Origin: Aeromicrobium sp. Root344
GTDB lineage: Bacteria; Actinomycetota; Actinomycetes; Propionibacteriales; Nocardioidaceae
Assembly: GCF_001425755.1 (NCBI RefSeq)
Contig: NZ_LMDH01000001.1
Coordinates: 3,161,571 to 3,225,570 of the forward strand
Reading direction: 5' to 3'
DNA: 64,000 nucleotides
Shown here: piece after piece, positions 8,408-16,864 of the stretch
Layout of the letters: each line of letters begins with the position of its first letter
Position numbering within the stretch: position 1 is the stretch's first letter
Position numbers and translations under genes: made by a program
Notes under the pieces: model-generated
Seen by the model: only the letters and a program-made list of their open reading frames with translations
What the model was told of the DNA's origin: nothing
The model's database searches: none

Positions 8408-9451
8408 GTGCGCAGATCCGGTTTGGAGTTCAGCTCGGCACTCGCCGTGGCGACTCTCGTCGCAGCTCTCGTGATGGCGCAGTCCCTGGGTCTGGAGTTC
8501 CATGACCCTGACGGCTCGGTCGGTCCGACCTTCGTGCTGTTGCCCTTGATCGTCCTGCTGGCCCTCGTGCTGGACGTCATCCCGCGGGCCGTCATCCGCG
8601 CCGACTCCTGGCACACGATTCGTGCCGCTGTCGCCGAGGTGTGGCGTGAGCGGTGGCCGGCGGCCAACCTGCGGTTCATGGTCATCGGCCTCATCGGGTG
8701 GTACGTGACCTATGCGTCCGTGCGCAACCTCAAGGGCTTCGTACCGTTTGCCAACCACCAGCTCTACGACCGCGACCTCTCCCGCATCGACCGGGCGATG
8801 TTCGGCGGGCACCCACCCGCGGTGCTGCTGCACGACCTGCTCGGCACGACCGTCGCGGCGCACGTGCTCTCGTTCTTCTACATCGTCTGGATCGTCGCGC
8901 TGCCGGCGTCGTTGGCCATCGCGCTGGTCTGGGCCCGACGCGACCGCATCAGTTCGTGGTGGGTCACCGCGGTGTCGGTCGACTGGGTCATCGGCGTCGC
9001 GCTCAACTTCGCGCTCCCGACGCTCGGGCCGATCTACGACCGGCCGGGCGACTTCGCAGGCCTCTCCGAGACCTCCACCACGGCGCTGCAGCAGTCGATG
9101 TGGACCGAGCGCCTGCAGGTCCTCGCCGACCCGGCGCACACCAACACGGTCCAGAACATTGCTGCGTTCGCGTCCTTGCACGTCGCGATCGCCACGACGG
9201 CCTGCCTGGTCGCCCAGCGTGCCGGCCTGCACCGCTCGATCGTGTGGGGCCTTCGGGCGTTCCTCGCCATCACCATGACCGCCACGGTCTACTTCGGCTG
9301 GCACTACGTCTCCGACGTCATCGCCGGGCTGCTGCTCGGCTTCGTCGGGGCGTGGGTGGGTGAGAAGTTCGCCGCGCCCGATCAGGTCGTCGAGCCAGAG
9401 GTCTCAGAGCTCAGCACGGCGGACCTTGCCGGTCGCAGTGCGCGGCAGTGA
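8408..9451 (+). CDS. PAP2-family phosphatase / inositol phosphorylceramide synthase-like membrane protein
   Basis: A 347-residue polytopic protein with about six transmembrane helices. The PAP2 signature is spread over the second half: LPTLGPIYDRP, then FASLHVAIATT with the first catalytic His, then YFGWHYVSDVIAG with the second His and Asp. This layout is that of the PAP2_3 branch, whose members act on lipid phosphates or transfer phospho-head groups. The likely substrate is a phospholipid or prenyl-type lipid phosphate at the outer membrane face; not determinable here. The gene overlaps the convergent acyl-CoA ligase by 48 bases. Confidence 0.85.
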   Translation: MRRSGLEFSSALAVATLVAALVMAQSLGLEFHDPDGSVGPTFVLLPLIVLLALVLDVIPRAVIRADSWHTIRAAVAEVWRERWPAANLRFMVIGLIGWYVTYASVRNLKGFVPFANHQLYDRDLSRIDRAMFGGHPPAVLLHDLLGTTVAAHVLSFFYIVWIVALPASLAIALVWARRDRISSWWVTAVSVDWVIGVALNFALPTLGPIYDRPGDFAGLSETSTTALQQSMWTERLQVLADPAHTNTVQNIAAFASLHVAIATTACLVAQRAGLHRSIVWGLRAFLAITMTATVYFGWHYVSDVIAGLLLGFVGAWVGEKFAAPDQVVEPEVSELSTADLAGRSARQ

Positions 9452-10714
9452 CGCGACCTTCTCGTACGTCTTGGGTCGTTTGGGTGGCGTGAGGCGTTCG
9501 GCCGCCAGCGCTCGCAACGCCGCTTCCTCGACGTCGCCGACATACGCGGCGCACACCCGTTGGCCCCACTCGGCGTCCTCGCGTCCGAACACGGCGAGGT
9601 CGGCCAGGCCCTCGGCGTCCGCAAGCGCCGCTTCGACCTCGGCCGGATAGACGTTGACGCCGCCGCTGATGATGAGGTCCTCGCGCCGGGAGTCGAGGTA
9701 GACGTAGCCGTCCTCGACCCGGCCGAGATCTCCGACGGTGAAGGCCGGCCCGGCCGGGGTCTCCTGCCACACCGCGTGCGTCTTGTCCGGGGCGTTCCAG
9801 TACGTGAATCGCGCCCACTCGGGCACGGCGCACCACAGCTGGCCGTCGCCGTCGGCGGTGACGACCCGACCGGGCCGCGCGCGCCCGACCGTGCCGGGAT
9901 GAGCGATCCAGTCCGGCGCCGGGCACGCCGTGAACTGGCCCTCCGTGGAGCCGTAGAACTCCCAGACCACGTCGGTGCCGAACACGTCGTGCGCTCGGCG
10001 ACGCACGGGTTCAGGGCACGGCGCGCCGGCATGGGCGACGAGACGGAACGACGACGTGTCGAGCGGGACGTCGTGCTCGTCGAGCCAGGCGAACAACCGC
10101 TGAAGGTGCGCCGGCACGCAGAACATCGACGTGGGACGCAGGTCGCGCACGGCGTCCGCGAACGCCTCCGGGTCGAACGTGGGCAGGACCGCGACGGCGC
10201 CTCCGGCCAGCAGCGTGCCCATCGCGAACCGGAGCGGTGCCGAGTGATAGATCGGCGACACCACGAGGTCCAGGTCGTCCGGCGAGAAGCCCCAGAGCTC
10301 GCGCTCCTCCGCCACGAGGGCAGCAGCGTGCTCGTCCGACAACACTCCTGACCACACGCCCTTCGGCCGCCCGGTCGTGCCGGACGTGAAGTGCATCGGC
10401 CGGCAGCGGGGCGAGTCGGCGAGCTCGGTCGCGTCACCGTCGAGCAACGCCGTGAGGGCTGCCGGCTCGTCGACGACCAAGGTCGGCTCGACGTCGCGGA
10501 TGATCGCGTCGCGTTCGTAGGCCGTCAGCCGGGGATCGAGGGGCACCGGCACGACGCCGGAACGGGCTGCCCCGAGGACCGCGCTGACGTAGTCCGCCGA
10601 GCCCGGAACGCAGAGCACCACTCTGTCGCCCTCGCGGATGCCGCGGGCCTTCAGCGCACCGGCGACCCTGCGCTGCGCGGATTCGCTGTCGGCCGCAGTG
10701 AGGACGTCGGGCAC
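9404..10714 (-). CDS. AMP-forming acyl-CoA ligase (ANL superfamily)
   Basis: A 436-residue adenylating enzyme that would activate a carboxylic acid to acyl-AMP and then a CoA thioester. Visible motifs: HFTSGTTGRPKGV phosphate loop (about residue 107), a STEGQF motif, VGDLGRVEDGYVYLDSRREDLIISGG hinge region (split here by family A8 motif), and PRTATGKVRR with the catalytic Lys at the C-terminus. It is shorter than typical long-chain ligases (about 500-550). GTG 10714 is chosen because GGAAGG lies 6 bases upstream; longer frames lack a site. Substrate unknown. Convergent overlap with the PAP2 gene at the 3' end. Confidence 0.82.
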   Translation of the reverse strand: MPDVLTAADSESAQRRVAGALKARGIREGDRVVLCVPGSADYVSAVLGAARSGVVPVPLDPRLTAYERDAIIRDVEPTLVVDEPAALTALLDGDATELADSPRCRPMHFTSGTTGRPKGVWSGVLSDEHAAALVAEERELWGFSPDDLDLVVSPIYHSAPLRFAMGTLLAGGAVAVLPTFDPEAFADAVRDLRPTSMFCVPAHLQRLFAWLDEHDVPLDTSSFRLVAHAGAPCPEPVRRRAHDVFGTDVVWEFYGSTEGQFTACPAPDWIAHPGTVGRARPGRVVTADGDGQLWCAVPEWARFTYWNAPDKTHAVWQETPAGPAFTVGDLGRVEDGYVYLDSRREDLIISGGVNVYPAEVEAALADAEGLADLAVFGREDAEWGQRVCAAYVGDVEEAALRALAAERLTPPKRPKTYEKVASLPRTATGKVRRAEL

Positions 10715-10850
10715 CTGAAACCTTCCACATCGTGAGACATCAGTCACGCCGGCCAGCGGGGATGTGGGCATCCAATGTGAACCGACGCACAAAGTATGCT
10801 TCACTCGAACGCTGAGTCAGACTTTCGTCTACGCACTAGGTGGTCCATCC

Positions 10851-11681
10851 GTGGCAGATCTTCGCCACCGGCATGCTCGCAAGGCGCCCCGTCGCCTGCA
10901 CATATCTCGCGCGGTCCTTCCCGCCGCCGGCCTGCTCACTCTCGCTGCGGCCGGCGCACTCGTGGTCTCCCACGACGGGACGGCGCCCGCCGACGCAGTC
11001 GCACAGCCCAAGCAGGACCTCTTCGCGGTGTCCTCGTCGCAGAAGTCCACCGACATCAGCCGCAGCGCCGAGCGCGCTCCGCTGACCAACGAAGCTGCTG
11101 CCGAGGCCAAGGTCACCGGCACGCGTTACGCCGTCCAGGCCGTCGACGTCCACGCGGCGGCACAGGGCTCGTCGCCTGTGCTCGCCAAGGTCGCCTCCGG
11201 CGAGACGGTCGACATCACCGGGGTGACCAAGGGCGAGTGGGCCCAGATCATCCACAAGGGCCTGCCCCGCTGGGTCGAGGCCAAGAGCCTCGCCAAGGAG
11301 ATGCCGCTCGGCACCTCGCCCTGCGCCTCCGGTTCCAGCTCGGAGCGCGGCCTCCGGCCCGACACGATCAAGGTCCACCGGGCGGTCTGCGCCAAGTTCC
11401 CGTCGATCGTCCGCTACGGCGGCGTCTCCGGCCGCGGCGAGCACGCCACCGGGCAGGCCATCGACATCATGGTCGGCACCGGCAACCCCATCGGCTATGA
11501 CGTCGCGGCGTTCCTCCAGGAGCACCGCGCCGAGCTCGGCATCGAGTACATCATCTGGCACCAGCACATCTGGCGCCCCGCCACGTCAGGCGCCTGGCGC
11601 AGCATGGCGGACCGTGGTGGCGCGACCGCCAACCACCTCGACCACGTGCACGTCACGACCTACGGCAACGCTGCAGGCTAG
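10851..11681 (+). CDS. secreted SH3-domain protein with D,D-peptidase/extensin-like metal-binding domain
   Basis: A 276-residue exported protein. After an Arg-rich start a single hydrophobic segment (about residues 20-42) acts as signal or anchor. Residues about 85-150 form a bacterial SH3 domain (TRYAVQAVDVHAAAQGSSPVLA... W-x-Q-I...W-V). The last 110 residues carry GEHATGQAIDIMVG and NHLDHVHVTTYG, an H-x6-D...H-x-H arrangement as in VanY/extensin-like peptidases that bind zinc; this suggests cell-wall peptide hydrolysis or binding. GTG 10851 has AGGTGG 7 bases upstream. coaE follows after 6 bases, so they may be co-transcribed despite unrelated roles. Confidence 0.75.
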   Translation: MADLRHRHARKAPRRLHISRAVLPAAGLLTLAAAGALVVSHDGTAPADAVAQPKQDLFAVSSSQKSTDISRSAERAPLTNEAAAEAKVTGTRYAVQAVDVHAAAQGSSPVLAKVASGETVDITGVTKGEWAQIIHKGLPRWVEAKSLAKEMPLGTSPCASGSSSERGLRPDTIKVHRAVCAKFPSIVRYGGVSGRGEHATGQAIDIMVGTGNPIGYDVAAFLQEHRAELGIEYIIWHQHIWRPATSGAWRSMADRGGATANHLDHVHVTTYGNAAG

Positions 11682-11687
11682 GCGTAC

Positions 11688-12290
11688 GTGCTGAGGGTCG
11701 GGCTCACCGGCGGAATCGGCTCCGGCAAGAGCAGCGTCAGTGCGCTCCTGGCCGCCCATGGCGCGGTGATCATCGACTACGACCTGCTCGCCCGCGAGGC
11801 TGTCGAACCGGGCAGCCCGGGTCTGGCGGCGATCGCCCAGCGGTTCGGGTCCGGCGTGATCGCCGCCGATGGCAGTCTCGACCGCCCGGCACTCGCGGAG
11901 ATCGTGTTCGCTGACCCGGCCGCGCTCGCCGACCTCAACGGCATCACCCATCCGGCGATCTGGCAGCTCGCCGCCGCACGCGAGGCTGCGGCGGGCCCGG
12001 ACGACATCGTGGTCCACGACAACCCGCTGCTCGTCGAGATGGGCGCGGCGAAGCACTGTGACGTCGTCGTGGTCGTCGACGTCCCCGAAGACGTCCAGGT
12101 CGCCCGGCTCGTCGAGTCGCGTGGCATGTCGGAGAGCGAGGCGCGCGCCCGGATCGCAGCGCAGGCGTCGAGACGACAAAGGACCGGCGCCGCCGATCTG
12201 GTGATCGACAACACCGGTCCGTTGGACGAGCTCGCCCGCATCGTCGGGGGCACGTGGGACGAGCTCGTGTCCAGGGTGGGCTCCGCCTAG
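11688..12290 (+). CDS. coaE: dephospho-CoA kinase
   Basis: A 200-residue P-loop kinase catalysing the final step of coenzyme A synthesis, ATP-dependent 3'-phosphorylation of dephospho-CoA. The Walker A motif GGIGSGKSS is at residues 8-16, followed by the D-x-D-x-L-A-R-E substrate region (DYDLLAREAVEPG) and the HPAIW helix (the H-P of the CoA-binding domain). The GTG start at 11688 places the Walker A at the standard distance. It is single-domain, without the C-terminal GrpB-like extension found in mycobacterial CoaE. The 3' end overlaps the convergent sigma factor gene by 4 bases. Confidence 0.95.
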   Translation: MLRVGLTGGIGSGKSSVSALLAAHGAVIIDYDLLAREAVEPGSPGLAAIAQRFGSGVIAADGSLDRPALAEIVFADPAALADLNGITHPAIWQLAAAREAAAGPDDIVVHDNPLLVEMGAAKHCDVVVVVDVPEDVQVARLVESRGMSESEARARIAAQASRRQRTGAADLVIDNTGPLDELARIVGGTWDELVSRVGSA

Positions 12291-13234
12291 GCGGCGAGGT
12301 CCGGGTCGGCGATGCGCCGCAGTGTCGCCAGCGCCTCACGCTCGAGCTGGCGTACGCGCTCGGCGGAGATGCCGTGCCGCTTGCCGATGTCGGCAAGCTT
12401 CTGCTGGCGTCCGTCGAGCAGGCCGTAGCGCGCCCTGACGATGTCGGCCTCACGCTCACCGAGGTGGTCGACCAGTGTGGAGATCAGGTGCCGCGACTCG
12501 TCGTCGAGCACCGCGAAGTCGGGTCCGGGCTGCGTCTCGCGGGCGATCAGGTCGCCCAGCGACGTGTCACCGTCCTCGTCGACGGGGGAGTCGAGGCTGA
12601 CGTGGTCGCGGCCCCACGACATCAGGTCGATGACGCGGTCCACGTCCATGCCGAGCTCCAGCGCGATCTCCTGCGGCTCCGGGTCATAGCCGAGCTGGCG
12701 TTCCAGGTTGCGGCGCGCGGCCGTCACCTGGTTGAGCTCCTCGACCACGTGCACCGGAAGGCGTACGACGCGGGCCTGCTGCGCGATGCCACGGGTGATC
12801 GCCTGGCGTACCCACCAGGTGGCGTACGTCGAGAACTTGAAGCCCTTGGCGTAGTCGAACTTCTCGACGGCGCGGATCAGGCCGGTGTTGCCCTCCTGGA
12901 CCAGGTCGAGCATCGGCATCGCCGAGCGCCCGTACTTGCGGGCGATCGAGACCACGAGCCGCAGGTTGGCCTGGATGAACTCCTGGACGGCCCGGTCGCC
13001 TTCGTCGGCGAGCCACTGCAGCTCTTCCTCGGTCGCGAACTTCGGCGCGCCGCCCTTGCGACGGCCCACGCGGCCCTCCTCGAGGAGGTGTCGGGCCAGC
13101 AGGCCCGCCTCCACGGTCTTGCTCAGCTCGACCTCGCGCTCGGCGTCGAGCAGGGGAGTGCGGGCAATCTCGGCAAGGTACATGCCGACGCTGTCCTTGC
13201 CCTCGATGTTGGTGTTCCCATTTCGTGCGCTCAC
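12287..13234 (-). CDS. sigB: group 2 sigma-70 factor (SigB-like)
   Basis: A 315-residue sigma-70 protein lacking region 1.1. Region 1.2 starts near residue 14 (DSVGMYLAEIART), region 2 includes [33 protein letters not shown] and [13 protein letters not shown], region 3 follows, and region 4 has ISAERVRQLEREAL as recognition helix. Identity to the primary factor in region 2 is very high, so it should recognise similar -10 sequences. In M. tuberculosis sigB also lies within a few genes of sigA. GTG 13234 has GGGAGG 6 bases upstream. An inverted repeat TCAGT(6)ACTGA at 13248-13263 lies just upstream and could be regulatory. Confidence 0.9.
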   Translation of the reverse strand: MSARNGNTNIEGKDSVGMYLAEIARTPLLDAEREVELSKTVEAGLLARHLLEEGRVGRRKGGAPKFATEEELQWLADEGDRAVQEFIQANLRLVVSIARKYGRSAMPMLDLVQEGNTGLIRAVEKFDYAKGFKFSTYATWWVRQAITRGIAQQARVVRLPVHVVEELNQVTAARRNLERQLGYDPEPQEIALELGMDVDRVIDLMSWGRDHVSLDSPVDEDGDTSLGDLIARETQPGPDFAVLDDESRHLISTLVDHLGEREADIVRARYGLLDGRQQKLADIGKRHGISAERVRQLEREALATLRRIADPDLAA

Positions 13235-13336
13235 CGTGCGCCTCCCATCAGTGTCTGTACTGATCAGAACGCTTTTGGTACCCCAAGGATTCCGCTCTCA
13301 GTCGCTTCTTAGGAGTCCCGTGCTAGTGGCCACACC
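13235..13336 (-). promoter_or_regulatory. sigB upstream region
   Basis: A 102-base gap between the S9 peptidase stop and the sigB start. It holds the GGGAGG ribosome site, an inverted repeat TCAGT-GTCTGT-ACTGA at 13248-13263 and the adjoining palindrome CTGATCAG at 13260-13267. A separate sigB promoter probably lies here; I could not fix a -10 with confidence. Confidence 0.35.
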
Positions 13337-15439
13337 TCAACCGGCGGAAGTCGCGCGGTCGATGATCCAGGCGAGCTCCCACGCGCGTTCCTTCCACGAC
13401 GCATAGCGGCCGCTGACGCCGCCGTGCCCCGCGTGCATCTCGGTCTTGAGCAGGATCGGCGCATCGCCGGTCGCCGTGGCTCGCAGCCGGGCGACCCACT
13501 TGGCCGGCTCGACGTACATGACCCTGGTGTCGTGCAGGCTCGTGACGGCGAGGATCGCGGGGTAGGGGTGTGCGCCGACGTTCTCGTAGGGTGAGTAGGA
13601 CTTCATGTAGGCATAGACGTCGGGGTCCTCGAGGGGGTTGCCCCACTCGTCCCACTCGATGACCGTGAGCGGGAGCCTGGGGTCGAGGATCGTCGTGAGC
13701 GCGTCGACGAACGGGACGCTCGCGACGATGCCGGCGAACGCGTCGGGCGCCAGGTTGGCCACGGCTCCCATCAGCAGGCCGCCGGCGCTGCCACCTTCGG
13801 CAATGAGCCGGTCCGCGGAGGTCCAGCCCTCGGCGACGAGGTGCCGGGCGCTCGCGACGAAGTCGGTGAACGTGTTGCGCTTGTGCAGCATCTTGCCGTC
13901 GTCGTACCAGTGCCGGCCGAGCTCGCCGCCGCCGCGCACGTGGGCGATCGCGAAGACGAACCCGCGGTCGAGCAGGGACAACCGCATGACCGAGAAGCCC
14001 GGATCCATGCTGGCCTCGTAGGCGCCGTAGCCGTAGATCAGTGCAGGGGCGGTGCCGTCACGCGGGGTGTCCTTGCGGCAGACGACCGAGACCGGCACGC
14101 GTACGCCGTCGTCGGCGACGGCCCACGTGCGGTGCTGCTCGTAGTCCTCGGGGTCGTAACCGCCGAGCACGGGAGCCTGCTTGCGGAGGATCAGCTCGCC
14201 GGTCTCGACGACGTAGTCGTAGATCGACGCCGGGGTGATGAAGGAGCCGACGCCGACGCGGATCAGCGGCTGGTCCCACTCGGCGTTGGCACCGACGCCG
14301 CTGGTGAACAGCTCCTCGCCGAAGTCGATCTCCGTGAGCGGGCCGAGACCCTCAGCCCCCAGGGGCATGATGCCGATGCGGGACAGCGCGTCGCGGCGAT
14401 AGGACACCACGATCTGCTGGGCGAACACGTCGACGTCCTCGAGGCGGGTCGACTCGCTGCCCGGGATGATGACGGTGCGTTCGCTCGGATCGTCGACGCG
14501 TACGGTAGCGAGCTCGAAGTTGAGCGCTCCGTCGTTGTGCAGCACGAGGAAGTGGTCCTCGCCGCCGATGACGGCATGCTCGAGGGAGTACTCGACGCCG
14601 TCGCGGCGGGGGAGCACGACGCGGAACTCACCCTCGGGGTCGTCGGCCTCGAGGACCCGCACCTCGCTCGTGACCTTGGACGACAGCCCGATGACGAGGA
14701 ACCGCTCGGACTGGGTGCGGCCGACGCCGATGAAGTAGCGCTCGTCGGGCTCCTCGAGGACCAGCACGTCCTCGCCGGTCGAGCCGAGCTCGTGGCGCCA
14801 CACGCGGTGAGGGCGCCAGGCCTCGTCGACCGTCGTGTAGAAGAGATGGGTGCCGCCTGCGGCCCAGGTCGCGCCACCGCTCGTCGCGGGGATCTCGTCG
14901 GGCAGGACCTCGCCGGTGCGGAGGTCCTTGACGCGGATCGTGTAGCGCTCGTCGCCTTGAGTGTCGACCGACCAGGCAAGGAGGCTCTCGTCGTCGTTGA
15001 TGCTGAACGCGCCGAGCGAGAAGAACTCGTGCCCCTCGGCCTCGATGTTGGAGTCCAGCAGGACTTCCTCGCCGGGGACCTCGGCGCCGCCCTCGAGCAC
15101 GGGCGGGTTCCAGTCGTCGGCGTTGTCGATCGGGCACCGGCAGCGGATCGCGTACTGCTGGCCCTCGACCGTGCGGGCGTAGTACCACCAAGCGCCTCGG
15201 CGTACGGGAACCGAGAGGTCGGTCTCGAGCGTCCGGGCCTTGATCTCGTCGAAGATCTGCTGGCGCAGCGGCTCGAGATGTGCGGTGGCGGCATCGGTGT
15301 GCGCGTTCTCTGCCTCGAGGTAGGCCAGGGTCGCCGGGTCCTCCTTGTCGCGCATCCACTCGTAGTCGTCGACGAAGTCGTCACCGTGATGACTGCGGGT
15401 GATCGGGCGGCGCTCTGCGACTGGAGGGGGCACGTTCAT
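13337..15439 (-). CDS. ptrB: S9 family serine peptidase (oligopeptidase B-like)
   Basis: A 700-residue prolyl-oligopeptidase-fold enzyme with an N-terminal beta-propeller (about residues 75-400) and a C-terminal alpha/beta hydrolase domain. The nucleophile is Ser in AEGGSAGGLLMGA near residue 550; the upstream ARGGGELG-like stretch (HVRGGGELGRHWYDDGK) and the late HAGHGGVSGR with the catalytic His are typical of oligopeptidase B, which cleaves after basic residues in short peptides. There is no signal peptide, so it acts in the cytosol. ATG 15439 overlaps the dinB stop codon (ATGA), indicating coupling with dinB. Confidence 0.9.
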   Translation of the reverse strand: MNVPPPVAERRPITRSHHGDDFVDDYEWMRDKEDPATLAYLEAENAHTDAATAHLEPLRQQIFDEIKARTLETDLSVPVRRGAWWYYARTVEGQQYAIRCRCPIDNADDWNPPVLEGGAEVPGEEVLLDSNIEAEGHEFFSLGAFSINDDESLLAWSVDTQGDERYTIRVKDLRTGEVLPDEIPATSGGATWAAGGTHLFYTTVDEAWRPHRVWRHELGSTGEDVLVLEEPDERYFIGVGRTQSERFLVIGLSSKVTSEVRVLEADDPEGEFRVVLPRRDGVEYSLEHAVIGGEDHFLVLHNDGALNFELATVRVDDPSERTVIIPGSESTRLEDVDVFAQQIVVSYRRDALSRIGIMPLGAEGLGPLTEIDFGEELFTSGVGANAEWDQPLIRVGVGSFITPASIYDYVVETGELILRKQAPVLGGYDPEDYEQHRTWAVADDGVRVPVSVVCRKDTPRDGTAPALIYGYGAYEASMDPGFSVMRLSLLDRGFVFAIAHVRGGGELGRHWYDDGKMLHKRNTFTDFVASARHLVAEGWTSADRLIAEGGSAGGLLMGAVANLAPDAFAGIVASVPFVDALTTILDPRLPLTVIEWDEWGNPLEDPDVYAYMKSYSPYENVGAHPYPAILAVTSLHDTRVMYVEPAKWVARLRATATGDAPILLKTEMHAGHGGVSGRYASWKERAWELAWIIDRATSAG

Positions 15440-16740
15440 GTGTTGAACGTACCGGTGTGGCCCGCGCCGAGCGCCGGGTCATCGGCCCGGAACGTGTGGA
15501 CCGGTCCAGGCGGCGTCCAGCGGGTCTCGAAACGCACCGTGACCCGGCCCAGCCCTGAGCCCCACACCCAGCCGTCGCCGTGGTCCTCGTGGTGCACGTC
15601 CATGCCCGGATACCACCGGGTGGGGCGTGCCTCGGTCTCCGCGACGACCTCTTCCTCGACGTCGTCGTCCTCGTCGGTGGCGAACAGGTCGTCCTGCACC
15701 CAGTCGGCGAGCCCGCTGACGCCGACCCCCAGCAGGCGCAGACCATTGCTGATGTCCTCACCGGCCAGCAAACCGCGCGCGGTCGTGGCGAGGATGCGGG
15801 CGTTGTCGGTGGGATTGGACAAGGTCGTCGAGCGGGTGTGCGTCTCGAAGTCGTGGTGGCGCATCTTGAGCGTCACGGTGCGACCCGACAGCCCGTTCTT
15901 GCGCAGCCGGCCCGACACCGATCGGGCCATGCGCTCGATGATGTTCTCGAGCTGGACCCGGTCGGAGATGTCCTGCTCGAACGTGTCCTCGACGCTGACG
16001 GACTTGGTCTCGCGCGACGCCATGACGGGCCGGTCGTCGTCCGCCCGTGCCATGCGGTGCAGTGAGCGGCCGGACGACTGACCGAGCAGGCGTACGAGCT
16101 CGTCCTCGCTGGGGGAGCGCAGGTCCTCGACGGTGAGGATGCCGACTCGGCGGAGGCGCTCGGCGGTCGCCGGGCCGACACCGGGGATGACGGTGGCCTG
16201 CATGGGGCCGAGCACGTCGGCCTCCGTGCCGGGCTCGACGACGAAGACGCCATCGGGCTTGTTGATCTCGCTGGCGATCTTGGCCATGAGCTTGGACGAC
16301 GCGACCCCCACGGAAGCGGTCAGGCCACCCGTGAGCTCCGTGATGTCGGCACGGATGGCCGCGACGATGTCCTCGACGCGGTCAGGCTCGAACGCCGGTC
16401 CGGCGCCGAGGTCGACGAACGCCTCGTCGAGCGAGAGCGGCTCGATGACGTCGGTCTCCTCACGCAGTCGCTCCATCACGATCCGGCTGGCCTCGCGATA
16501 GGCGTCGAACCGGCCGCCCAGGAACGCCGCGTGCGGGCAGCGCGCCCTGGCCTCGGCCGTACGCATGGCTGATCGGACACCGTGCACGCGTGCTTCATAG
16601 GACGCGGTCGCCACGACGCCACGCGGACCGATGCCGCCGACGATGACCGGCCGGCCACGCAGCGAGGGCTTGTCGCGCTGCTCGACGGATGCGAAGAAGG
16701 CATCGAGGTCCAGGTGCATGATCGACGCCGTGGACCGCAT
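15436..16740 (-). CDS. dinB: DNA polymerase IV (Y-family translesion polymerase)
   Basis: A 434-residue Y-family polymerase. Catalytic acidic residues are visible in HLDLDAFFASVEQ (palm, residues 9-21) and in SLDEAFVDL near residue 108. These are followed by helix-hairpin-helix thumb elements (VIPGVGPATAERLRRVGI) and the little-finger domain. It copies past lesions at low fidelity. The C-terminal 90 residues are acidic and end in a segment resembling that of other actinobacterial DinB2-type proteins rather than a clear beta-clamp motif. ATG 16740 is used; ATG 16719 (MHLDLDAF) is possible. No LexA-type box is evident upstream, but a 7-bp inverted repeat lies at 16782-16802. It is co-transcribed with the downstream S9 peptidase. 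Confidence 0.92.
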   Translation of the reverse strand: MRSTASIMHLDLDAFFASVEQRDKPSLRGRPVIVGGIGPRGVVATASYEARVHGVRSAMRTAEARARCPHAAFLGGRFDAYREASRIVMERLREETDVIEPLSLDEAFVDLGAGPAFEPDRVEDIVAAIRADITELTGGLTASVGVASSKLMAKIASEINKPDGVFVVEPGTEADVLGPMQATVIPGVGPATAERLRRVGILTVEDLRSPSEDELVRLLGQSSGRSLHRMARADDDRPVMASRETKSVSVEDTFEQDISDRVQLENIIERMARSVSGRLRKNGLSGRTVTLKMRHHDFETHTRSTTLSNPTDNARILATTARGLLAGEDISNGLRLLGVGVSGLADWVQDDLFATDEDDDVEEEVVAETEARPTRWYPGMDVHHEDHGDGWVWGSGLGRVTVRFETRWTPPGPVHTFRADDPALGAGHTGTFNT

Positions 16741-16864
16741 GTGCCCAGTCTCTCGCGCGGTCCGGACACATCCTCCATGCACATGCCGATGTCGACGGCA
16801 TGATGATCCACAGGCGACCGTTCCCCGGCTGACCCGAGCGCGTCTCCTCCAGCAGCGTGGTGGC

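Noticed and set aside
10715..10804. N-terminal extension of the acyl-CoA ligase to ATG 10804 or 10771
   Set aside because: GGAAGG lies 6 bases before GTG 10714, and the upstream residues are not ligase-like.
13841..16081. A 746-codon open frame antisense to the S9 peptidase and dinB
   Set aside because: Shadow of two well-supported genes; no recognisable motif and no start signals.
16741..16864. SOS (LexA) box upstream of dinB
   Set aside because: No CGAAC(N4)GTTCG-like sequence is present in the gap.
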